Below, piece by piece: positions 42,877 to 54,000 of a stretch of DNA of 64,000 nt (position 1 is the stretch's first letter; each line of letters starts with the position of its first letter). This DNA is from Tomocerus qinae. Taxonomy: Eukaryota; Arthropoda; Collembola; Entomobryomorpha; Tomoceridae. The stretch is from NCBI GenBank assembly GCA_020055645.1, contig CM034548.1:28756201-28820200 (forward strand), in the 5' to 3' direction. The notes beneath the pieces are model-generated. The model was not told the DNA's origin, did not search any database, and worked only from the letters and a program-made list of their open reading frames with translations. Position numbers and translations under genes: made by a program.

Positions 42877-45800
42877 GATATGTAAGAAGCATTCTGCAAA
42901 TCGCATTAGTTGAAGAACAACGAGTTCTTTTGTCGAGCCATATCGCTATCCCACACTTTTATCTTGCCATAAAAATCCTCTTTTTATTTAGCCACAAGTT
43001 TTTTACTCCTGGATCTGCATTAAATTGAATCAACAATAAATTTCATTATAATTAATATGCAGAACACAAAATAAAAGCATATTCTAATGAAAACAAGGAA
43101 TAGTTCTGTGTACTTAATATATAAGTAATTGGATATGATTGCTTTTATGTGGGCAGCATTCTCTCGTGGTTTAGTTTATTCATTGACGGATATCTTGAAT
43201 ACAAATGATAAAAGGTTGTTTCCCTATAATGACTGATAAATTCGATCTCGCATAGCTTCTAAATCTTGAAGAAAGAAATCTGTCCCACCTTAGTTTAGTA
43301 TAACAAATAAAATTCCTAGTTATCTTGTTTATTTACTGGACCTAAACCTACCGGCCATATTACACTGGTATGAAGGTACTTGCAATTACATTTGTAGCAA
43401 AACATTTGGTAGTTAATCCAGTAGAGTTAATGCTGAGTTACGATTTTCGTCGAAACTGTTTTTTTGCATTACTTTTAGTAATCACAATTTGTAAAGATTA
43501 TGTATATACAATATGTATACTGTAATATCTATAATATCGCAGGTTTATATATTTTGATATGAATTATGGCAAAGTTTTAAACATTCTTTACACTGATGTT
43601 CCCTACGAACTTGTTGAATGTGGGATTTTGAATAGAAACGAAGTTTTACTATCAGCATTTCGTTTCCTTGCATTAATTTATGAGTTGGTTGGGTCTAATT
43701 GCAAATAATTATAGGGGCCGATCCCCAAGGAAAATGAGTTATTACATCGTCGCTAAAACCTAATCTCATTTTTAAGGCTACTTGCTTTTAATCATGCAAA
43801 CTACCTACCCAACTACCTACGTAGTAAATTTTTTCATTACTAGAACTAGTTGTTTCAATATATTTTGCATGCGTTCTTGCAGTAATTCTAAGTCAATCGG
43901 CTGAATCCATTTTGTATTACGTAAGAAGTCTCTAAATTCAGATTTGTATTGAAATTTTTAAAAAATGTAAAATTGTGGTAGATGTACAGTAGTATTTTGT
44001 GGCAGGAAGCCCATCAGGCAAATTTCCTAAGCGTTCCTGACCTGGTTTAGAAATGGAAAGCAAGGAGCGGAATTAATGTTTTTGATTCATGATGTTGGTA
44101 GCAACGAGCGAGAGTGCATTTTGGGCATTATTCATTGGGTAGACTAGGTACTAGTTACACATGTATTTATTTGCACAGTCTGATACACAATATATTTATA
44201 GTTATTTGATTGTCTGCATTCAATTTTTCGCTCGTATGTTACCGTTTTAAACTGATGGGAGCAGAAAAGAATGAGACAGTAATCGGAATTCTACTGACTT
44301 GCATTTGTGTAATACTTAGCATGAGAATTTGCTTCAAGATTACATTGATTCCAACTTCTCGGGAATTGTTGCGTTAGGCAGGAAAAGTTTTGCTATCCAG
44401 TTCTCCTTTTCTATTCTAATCTGAGCAAGTAGTGCATTTTCATGCTCCAGTTATTTAGGTAAACTCCATAGATCTCCAGGCTTAGATATCTCTTATTTCT
44501 ACCAACCTATATTGCTACTCTATTAGGCATTTTCATTCTCTGCTGTCCTTGGCATTTTATACTTTCTTCCTAATATGTGCATTGAACATTTGCCCACCAG
44601 AGATGAGAAACTTTGAGTCAAGACCTATTATGTTTACCAAAGTCGACCATACTTACCAAGTTCCTACAATGTTGAAACTTATTTGCAGTTCTATGAAATT
44701 CAGTGACATATCTAAAAAATAAATATTTGCAAAGTTTTTCCTATCTGTAACAAAATTTTGCAATCGAATCATCACAACTCTAATTTATACATAGTTTATC
44801 TTTCCTTGACGTAGTATATAGGTTCAAATAGAGTTTTGATTTCATTTTATCTTGCATAATAATCGCTGCTACTTAAATTCCTGCAATGCACGAACACCAG
44901 AAAGAAATAGAAAAATAAATATATAAAAGTAGTTTTGTGTGGATTATGTAATTAAATAAAGTTATAATTACTTACTAATTAATCGCATTACAAAACTGGT
45001 CATGGTCAAAAAAGTCATGGCTACAAATTGTTGTATACTTACTTAGTTTAATTTTCTACTGAGTTGGGGAAATATATTGCTTTAGCCACCAATTGCCATT
45101 TTGATTTTAAAAAGTTCTTTATTGCATAACCCAGACGATCAAGATTTGAAAATTGTAAAAAAAGTTGAATGGTGAAAGTCCGTCCTTTCCCTGCAAATTT
45201 TCGCTAAAGGTTGTTTACTTCAGTGATTATGATTTATTGCAGTGTAATTTATAACTATTCAAGGCATACGTCGAGAGTGAGTTAGAATGTGTCTGCCGGA
45301 GGAAAATTAAATAGAAAATCACTCTCTTGGAATACAACTTTCATGCAGAAATATCGCATAAAATGCACCGACTATTGATTACTGCTCTGGTTTATTTTGG
45401 CAAGAGAGCATCTTTTTCGGCAATGACATGTAAGGTGGGAGTAACAAGATTAAGGATTCAGATTGGTGTTGGAGATGGTCTAACTCTATTTTGCATTGAT
45501 ATCATGTATTCGTATAGCAAGAAGTGAAAGGGAAGGAAAACTCTAAATCGACGAGAGTGAAAAACATTTTGGGGGAAATCGAATTCATCTGAGGCGAAAT
45601 TGCATTCCAAAATGTGATAAGCAAAAGTGATATGATCATACTTGCATTGTTGTATCCTATGTATCTATATCTTTTATTCAATAAGACTCCTTTCGTAGCA
45701 AAATACTGAGTAATCTTATTGACATCTTTTACTTGATTATTTCGCCACTCGAGTAGTAATTCTTGCAAATACGATCAGTTTCTACAAGGTAGTTTTGTGG

Positions 45801-46439
45801 CATTGAAATTTGATTTCTTAGAGACCGAATTGCCGATCTATTAATAGATACACAGAAATAGAGCACAATGTAGGAAAATACAGAACTTGAACATTGGTAA
45901 GAAATACAATACTTACTACAACTATTAAATAACTTTTGTTGCCATTACGTCATATTTCCTTCTTAAATATGTTTTTTATGTATAAAATCGCATCCGCATT
46001 TCAGTATTTTAAAAGATAATTTTTGAATGGTTATGGAATCAGATTTACGTTTTTCTTGCAGCAAAACTCCAAATGTAGTAAGAGCATTTTTCGCTGACTC
46101 GCTACATGATTTTTGCAAATTGTTTAGTGGATATGTCTGGTGAATAGTAAGGCTGTTTTTGTGTCTGAAGATGTACTTTACATTAAAAGCAGTATATTTA
46201 TGTAGAAAAATCAGAAACTTAATAAATTGCAATATGTAATGGAAGAGCTCTAAATCTACATGCTCTAAATCATATCTGTGTTTGAGTGTAAGTGAAAAAT
46301 CTGATATAGAGAAAATATATTTTCGTTATTACAAAAGTTCAACGAACTATGGATATCTTAGGCACTGGTAGTGCAGTACTTATTGTGACTATATTTGGAC
46401 GTATTGGTTTAGAAATTGTTCCATTGATATAGGGATGGG

Positions 46440-46940
46440 GTAGAATGAGTGAGTTTATTAGAAAGAGCGTATATATAGGGTTTGAGTTGCCATTATTCTT
46501 ATTGCCACAGTTTTATTTAGCATTCTGTCTTCTGACGGGACAGGGAGGCGGTAGTAATCTTAATTCTCGCTCGCCATACATATTATGGTACGCATCAAAG
46601 CACTTGTGTTCTATCTGTATTCGCATGAACGGAAACGTGAGTGCTAAAATCCTCCGTGCTGACGTGAGTTGTATTGCTTTGTAATGTAATGCTATCCATG
46701 AATGTAAGTAGTTAAAGAAAAGAAGAGTGAATGGATAGAAAGTAAAGTAGCGAGTCAAGGACTCGTCGTAAATTCTTTAACAGACCGAGTGACAACAATA
46801 CAGATGAGATATACTGCTATATACATCTCCAACTGCAGCTATTATAAGTACGTACTTTACTCTAAACCCATCTAGTTAAGTTAAAATCCTTTGCTCCCTT
46901 TTCTCCCGTCTGACAATACACATTATTTAGTTCGAATTTA
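46440..46940. other. Skew island 6 (switch near 46.78 kb)
   Basis: Left rows are G15:C4 (46441-46500) and G15:C3 (46681-46740); right rows are G8:C13 (46801-46860) and G5:C18 (46861-46920). Confidence 0.55.
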
Positions 46941-48359
46941 GGCAGCTCTTTTCGTCTGGCTATAAGTATCTACATATAGATCACATACTTCGGAGCATTA
47001 GCGATTATACCTGTAGGTACTTGTGCTTTGTGCAAGTTCAACACAATGAGTAGTGCATCGATACTCTCCGTAACTACATTAGACGTAGACCATTAGGTGA
47101 ATGAAAATGTAGTTTCTTGCTATAGCTAAAGTACTTATCTATAGTGGTTATTACCCAAGGATGCTTATCTTCTCTATCTCCACCACTCCAAGGCTTACCT
47201 GAGCTACAGTGTCAAGTGTGAACCGCCATATATCAGCCACATGTATATAGATTCTGCCGTATTGTCTCCAACCTGTCAGCTCAATTTAGCTTTTGTGACA
47301 TCTTATTTATGGCTTCAGCTGTAGGATTTGTATTTCTAGCGTAGCCAGCCCAAAACTCTCCCCAAGTCAAGTCAAATTGAATTATTTTTGAGGTGAGGAG
47401 GTGTAGTTAACTAAAATGTTTATTTTCTTTTCCCTTTTATATCTACCGTAAAGAATTTATAGATCTTTACAACCATTTGTGCACTAAGCATGAATAATCC
47501 AATTTACTCTAATAACCATTTCACTTTCTTTTCCGCTTTCTTCTTTGAAAATACTACCCTGCTATAAATAAAACCATTTTACTATACTTCCGTTTACATA
47601 GTAATGCCCATCTAAAAGTGTCTATACACACTGAATAAATCTCTTTATGCGGAGAAGATCGAATAATCGATTATGTTCAATATTGCTAGTGATACTTTAC
47701 TAAATTCCCTAGCGTTATCCCTTCTATACCATTATACTATATTATACACTAAATTAGCTTTGGTTTTGTGCAAGTTGCTAGTCTGTTCATTGGTTAGATA
47801 AAAGTATGTCATTGTATTCTGCCTTTTCTTTCGTCTAATTAGTGGTTGTGTATCAAAATGTAAGAGACATTGTGATCTGATAAAACGTAATGAAATAAGG
47901 TAAATTGTAAGATAGAAAAAGAGGAGAGGTCGAGATTTATGGATTAGTTGAGAAGATGATTTCTCTGGATATCATGTATACAGCCCTCAGTATGTCCATT
48001 CGTCGTATAAATGTGTGTACATATTTCATGAACTTAGTCCTTGGTTGTATCGTAAAATATGGCTATATGTAGTAGATAAGAGATACTTAGTATCAGATTA
48101 GACTATTTAAGCTCATTTCCATTATAGTATGAAGGGATTGGTTGGCTAGCATTGCACCGGCTGGTTTTTGTGGCTGTAGCAGTAGTGGAGACTGTCTCGA
48201 CTACAGACAAAAGAGTTGTATTGATGTCGTCTTGCTGGAGATATAGCTATTTGCACAGCCGAGTGACTCTGGCTGACTGGCAGAGGACACTCACACTAAC
48301 TATGTATAAGGCAGTTTGCAAAAAAGTGTTGCATGACTAAAACAAGAGAAGAAGAGAAA

Positions 48360-49560
48360 TAATAGTTAGAGATAGAGAAAGAGCTGATGTAATGTAATGT
48401 AAAAGGAAGATGTGCCTTGCCTAGTCTGACTACAAATCAGAGTCTGACGGACAGACAATAGACAAACTAGCGTAGCATGCAGCTTTCTCTATCTGACGAA
48501 CAATAGTGAACAAGCCTTGGTATAAAAGGCAGCTCGGAGGAGTGTGTAGTGTAGGTAGGATGAGCATGAGAAAGGACATTATTCTAATCTGAAGTGCAAG
48601 CAATTTCGGATGGTTGAGTTGAATTGGATTAGATTGACTGCGGCCATGTCCTATGGGCCCTTATGTAAACTTATCATTAGTTTTGTTAATGTTACCAAGC
48701 TCGTATACCCTTAAACTTTTATAACGCCAGCCAAACTAACTTTCCAAGTTGCTTTAAACCATCCCAATAGCAACTCTACCAGATAAGAATGCCTTACAAA
48801 ACCGTTGTATAGAAGTTATCTATCAAAATCCGTATACTATTAATATAATATATAATTGACGTAGTCGTACAAAGCGTGGATCTGCCAACTGAACAATCAG
48901 GTAGAATTCGATAAAGATATCGGTTCAAGCATTGTCCTCAAATAGTCTTCTATAGAAAACGAGATTGCTGGATTAGACCTCTAATCTAATCTGATATTTA
49001 TACAGAAAGGTACTTTTAGCCTGTCCATTCACTCCCTGCTTTCACTACCAACGAGCATTCAATTACGTGAGGCTCATCGGAAAAATAAGGCAACTCATTA
49101 ACCCATCCCTCTCTACTATCTTTACTATGTCCCTATACTTATGCTAATTTTAACCACCCAAATAAAACAGTTTGCTCTGCTAATTGGTTCTACTTATCTG
49201 CTATACCTTTATACTCCGCTATTTACAACTTTACCTTAAGACAAATAATCCAAAATGATGCACTACAACAGCCAGACACTTTTTGCGGACAAACTTTTCC
49301 AAAATCTATACAGGCTTAATAGAATGCAACTGTGCATGCAAATCCCCCAACTACAGTGCAGTTTTTGTTAGATGCATACCAAATGTGTTGTATAATATTT
49401 TTACGTGGATTTTGCCATCCCATTTGCATAATTAAACTTTGGAATTCTAATTCCTTCCGCTATTCCCACGTCTGAATTTACATCACTTTGTTATTCTGCT
49501 ACAGCATTTTACAATTTTCCCTAGATTACATCCTAACCCACTTTGCACACTTTTCCAACG
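48360..49560. other. Skew island 7 (switch near 48.6 kb)
   Basis: Left rows are G17:C4 (48361-48420) and G19:C5 (48541-48600); right rows are G5:C20 (48721-48780) and G3:C18 (49081-49140). A clean TATAAAAG at 48521 lies within about 100 bases of the change. Confidence 0.65.
48521..48528 (+). promoter_or_regulatory. TATA-box-like string in skew island 7
   Basis: GGTATAAAAGGC is a consensus TATA box in a GC-richer setting. No arthropod initiator (TCAGT or similar) is visible about 30 bases downstream, and no gene follows. It could start an alternative or non-coding transcript inside the TMEM132 intron, or be chance. Confidence 0.2.
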
Positions 49561-49895
49561 CAGTACCACTATATTTCTTCCGTGAATGGAGCGTAGAATA
49601 TTGTAACTATAATAAATAGGTGATATTTTTGACAAGCAAAGACAAAATGTAAAACGTTATTGGTAAAATGGAATATTAAAAAACTGATTTAAGATATAAT
49701 GTTGGACGGGGAGATAATAACCAAAGTTTATGCTCCACAGAATGGCAAAGTGCATTATACTGGATATTTTAATTAATCAGGAGATTTACCGTTTTATAAT
49801 TACATTATAAGAAGTTACATAAATAGATAAATATTTTTAGGTAAGAAATGTTTTGGTAAACATACTTCATTCATTATGCATTTATCTTTTTTCAG

Positions 49896-50124
49896 AGATG
49901 GAGAGGAAGTATTTAATTGGATTATAGAAGCAGCTGAAGAGGCTGGTGATGACTGGGATGGCGGTCGTGTTGTCTGGATTTTGAGATATGTCATTCAACC
50001 ATCTGCGGATACAAGTTGGATGAAAAAAGACCCGTTTGCAAATTTTGGAGATGAACGTCATAAGCTGACTACCCGGTTGGAAATACAAAAAGATGATATA
50101 CAAGCTGTTCTTCCAATTGCTAAG
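49896..50124 (+). CDS. TMEM132: TMEM132-family exon B
   Basis: This 229-base exon follows a good pyrimidine tract and acceptor (TTTTTTCAG). Its first base completes the Gly codon from exon A, then the frame reads DGEEVFNWIIEA, WDGGRVVWILRY, LTTRLEIQ and VLPIAK. The order 'EVFxW - WDGxxxVW-x3-Y - TRL - LPLAK' is the signature order of the TMEM132 middle region. It ends on a whole codon (AAG) before GTATTT, a weak donor compared with those of exons A and D. An ATG at 49876, upstream of the acceptor, makes the exon look like part of an 86-codon open frame, but that start is intronic. Confidence 0.92.
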
Positions 50125-53100
50125 GTATTTCCTTAAAACCATCTACATGTATAGTTTTTCTGAATAATTTAGGGCATCTCTCTATTCTCTCTCTACCCGT
50201 AGTACTAATCGTAAGTTTAAATGTAGTGTTTTAAATAGAAATAAATAAAAACCAAATAGAATCTATAAGCTAAGGAAATAGCCAAAAATAAAAGCCTAGT
50301 TTAGTGTATTACAAGAATATTTGGTCAAAACTTTGTTTAAAACTATTTAAAATATCTTTTAAATGTTTTTGAACTGCTTTTCTGGGGCCTGAATGTTTTT
50401 GGCTGGGAGTTGTGTTCTGTACTAATTGCTAGTTTAGCAAATTGAATTTATCTTTGGTACATAAACTTCCACTTAATTAGTAGTAGCATAGAAAAGGGTC
50501 AATTAGTGTTACATGTTGAATATAGTCATAGTAGTATGTTCATAAATATTTGTATGTACGAAGTTGGAACAAAGCTGTGACAATGTCATTGAATTGTGTC
50601 TGGATTGTGTCGATCTGGGTGGATAGGTAGGGATTTCTTAGCGCAGGAAGTAGAGATAGTAGTAATAGTCATCAGAGCAGAAGTGAAATATCGCAATAAT
50701 CAGTTCTCGGCTCATTTGATTATGTCTTGTATTTCGTGAGATTTCATTAGTAGCTTTTGCTGTCTGTTCTGGAATTGTGTAGGTTAGTTTGTAACGTTCT
50801 CAATTTCTGTGTCAATTAAAGTTACTCAAGTTTAGTAAATGAGGAAAACGAAGATAAATGCGTGTAAAAAAACGTTTCGCTGGGAGAAAAGCCCAGAAAA
50901 ATAAAATATTAGTTCGCAAAACAATAAAAGACAATATTATTGTATGTAAGAGAAGACAATAGATTTGCAAATGTGTAGAGCTGTACCTTGAAGAAGTACA
51001 AACTAGGAGCTTTAAGAGTAGATAATTATAGACATGTAGCAAACTAGAGCAGAGCGATGTACAAGCAGTCTTATTATTCCTCTCATACTTATTTAGTTAG
51101 TTGATTTCTTACGAAATGAGTTTTGGGCGTTCGTAACAAGACGTGTTCAATTTCCTCGTTCTTCTCATTTCGTTAATTTTCCTTTGCTAAGACTATTGCA
51201 TAGAACTACAGAGAGAGAACTTGTGTCTCTCTCTCCCTGTCTCAACTCCCTATACACATAGCTGAGAGATGCATTTAACAGAGATATACTCCTCCGTTGT
51301 CTCTGCCTTCTTCTTCATTTCTTCGGGTACTCATGTCAGTTGAATTCAGATGAGTTTCTTTCGACGATGCGTCATTTCCTTTAGTTTCTTGCTGTAGCGA
51401 ACAATGTGTGAAGCGTGTACACTCAAGAAAATAAGAAATGACTTTTCCTTTTTATGTAACGACCATTCGTAAGTGCAATGGGAAACGTCTATTTATTTAT
51501 TCACCTTTCATTTTTACGTTCAAATGAATATAATTTTATTTTAAACTAATTCTTTTAACTTTTATTAACTACGATCCAATATTTCATAGCGAGTTAATTT
51601 AATTCAACTCGTAATATATAGAATAGAGAATGTTATGCTATAATACAAGACATGACTCTAATGTCTCGTGTCAAAGTGCGACAAATCTTTATTTCTTCAT
51701 TTCACTTCCGTTGATTCGTCTCAAGTTCTTAGTCACTCTAGTAATGTAGCTACTATAGTTAACTAGTTTTAATCTCTGCGTTGTGTCTCCTCGACTTTAG
51801 TTTACTTTACTTTTAATGTTTGCTCTGATGAACCTAAATAAGCCACACAACCTTTAAAGAACGCTGGCAGATGTTTTTGGCACACGCATATACATGTAAT
51901 AGGTCTTGTAGTGACATGCATTTAGGTGCGGAAGCAAACCAATACAGAGTAGTAACCTAAATACTTAATACCCACAAGAACTCGCAATACTAATAACTTA
52001 TGTTTAACACCGAAATGTTAGCAAGACAGATATACAAACTCGAACAAGCTTAGAAAAGTAATAATTAATTTCGACTGTCTTCAACCAACTTACAAACGAC
52101 ATTTATCTTAATATTTAAGTAACAAATACCTATCCTTCCTGTTACATGTATCTGTAACTATAAATAATACAATATTTTACGTTAAATTATCGTGTCAGTC
52201 ACTTTTTTTTCGTTTCGTTCCAAGGTTTTCGTTCGTTATATTTTTACTATTAAAGTGCATCTGGAATTAATCTGGAGGTAATCATCGCATAGCTTTGGCA
52301 TTTATAAATCTACCGAAGTATTATTTTAGTTAACAGACATTTTAAAAAAATTACGAATACTGCAGAAAGGTCAGTATTAATGCCATTCAAAAAATTCTGT
52401 ACTTTTCGAACAGGGTTTTCCAAAACCTATGCAAATTGTAGAATCCTTTTATAATTCCTTATACTTTAGAGTACTTATATGAAAGTACTTATATAAAGTC
52501 GTGAATAGCTATATAGTATAATATGGCACTTGTATTACATAGGATTCTAACTCTGCTAAAGTATACACTGTAGTTATATGAATGTTGATGGTTGGTTGAC
52601 TACTTGGTATAAGTTAATTAGATATCTCAGTGCTCTTTGCTTTTAGTTTTGAAGTATTACTGGAAGTATGAGTTGTCCAAATAAATCTTAGAGAAAACGA
52701 AACTTAGGTAGGTATCTGTTTACCACGATGAAATGCTTCCAGATAAGTAGAAAGGCTAAAACTCATGAATCTTAAAGGGAAAAGTTTAACTAGAAATGTT
52801 GCGTAACTACTTTACGGAGAAGGAAATATTTATATTCATGTCGTATTCTCTCTATCTTTGTCAAAATATGAATACAGTAATCAACGTGCTTGTACAAAGG
52901 TGATATTCTCCACCGCCGCAGCAGTTTGATGAACACTTTTTGTCAAACTGGTTCATAACTATTTCAGCCTGTTTTACAGATAGTTGTTTCTTACCACACA
53001 CACGGTTGCACATTATACTTTACAGTTAACTTTCATATGGAAACAATGTTATAATATTGTTTTTGGCTAAAATAAACTGCAAATTCTAGTAATGCTGAAT

Positions 53101-53259
53101 AAAATTATGAGCCACCTTTCGAAATTGAGAAAAATAAAGAAATATTCGTCTCAAAACGCAAAAATTGGCAAAAAGGTTTTCTAAAATAGTGATTTTTTTC
53201 TCGCTCTCCCCCTCCGAAATGTTTTTCTGGCTGCGGTCTATTTCACAAGAGTTAGTGGC
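50125..53259 (+). other. 11-kb TMEM132 intron, part left of the retroelement
   Basis: Nothing coding was recognised. G exceeds C from about 50.4 to 51.06 kb (rows of G18:C6 and G16:C7), then C exceeds G to about 51.4 kb. GAGAGAGA at 51211-51218 and TCTCTCTCTC at 51226-51235 lie just beyond the switch. A short direct repeat, AGTACTTATAT, occurs at 52470 and 52484. The last five bases (53255-53259, GTGGC) are the left target duplication of the retroelement. Confidence 0.75.
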
Positions 53260-53867
53260 TGTGCGGTGTATTGGCCGATCTGCGGGATTGTGATATTTTT
53301 GGGTTTGCTTTCTTTATGCTGCTAATTTTATGCACAAGTAAAACTAACAGTTCGTAATTTAACTAGCTTCACTGATCAGGTTGTAAGGCTGACAATGACA
53401 AACTAGTGAGTGTGACTATCTTAGTGCGTGTATGTCAATTATCATGTGTCAACTATTTTCAACTATTTTGTAATAGACTTTTTATAAACACTTTCCCTAA
53501 CCTGATTTAAGGTAAAATGATATCTCGTTACAAAAACACAAAGGAAAAGACTTATTCTTAACCTATATTTATTTCCAAAATCAACAATCAAAATCTGGAA
53601 ATTTCTTCTCACACACACAAGACACGTTCATTCGGTATGAAATCACGAAGCACACTGACTCTTCTGAGTCCGATCAGACGCATACACAACACACAACGAT
53701 TGTAGCCAAGCACAAAACGTTTTACTTGGCAGTTACAACTCAGCTTGCACCTTGCGCATGCGTTTACATTACTTTCATATTCATTCTTTATCAAGCATAA
53801 CATTTTCACTTAATATTATAGGTTTACCATATTATAATTCTAACTATTAAAGGCGAAAGACCAAACA
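53260..53867 (-). repeat. BEL/Pao 3' LTR (608 bases)
   Basis: On the + strand it runs TGTGCGGTG ... GACCAAACA. It repeats at 58729-59338 with no base change that I can find and one two-base length difference. Being on the left of a minus-strand element, it is the 3' LTR. A small 66-codon frame inside it recurs in the other LTR and is not a gene. Confidence 0.96.
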
Positions 53868-53882
53868 CTCCCGGCCTTGGAA
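53868..53882 (-). other. Polypurine tract beside the 3' LTR
   Basis: Read on the element strand, the bases next to the 3' LTR are CCAAGGCCGGGAG, a short, imperfect purine-rich stretch in the place where plus-strand priming occurs in LTR elements. Position is the main argument; the tract is interrupted by pyrimidines. Confidence 0.45.
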
Positions 53883-54000
53883 TACATTAGTATTACAATA
53901 TTCAATTAATAAATCATATAATAAATCTTAATTACTATTCACTTCTTACAAACTATAAAAAATTCTATTTAATTTTTGTAACAAAAGTTCCCTAACATAC

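Larger units (their letters stand above)
24742..49895 (+). other. 25-kb TMEM132 intron
   Basis: This intron of 25,154 bases joins exons A and B (GTAAGT ... TTCAG). It holds no recognised exon, RNA gene or intact mobile element. Visible contents are skew islands near 41.06, 46.78 and 48.6 kb, TATA-like strings at 40878 and 48521, and small hairpins at 23-base to 34-base scale such as 42843-42876. The longest open frame (163 codons at 33548) looks like chance. Large first-half introns are common in neural adhesion genes and often hold regulatory DNA, but nothing here proves that. Confidence 0.8.

Noticed and set aside
48645-48680. Reading SYGP resembling an N-terminal TMEM132 motif
   Set aside because: It lies downstream of exon A, has no splice sites around it and does not extend.
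53609-53809. 66-codon frame inside the LTR, repeated at 59080-59280
   Set aside because: Present twice only because the LTR is duplicated; no protein family resemblance.
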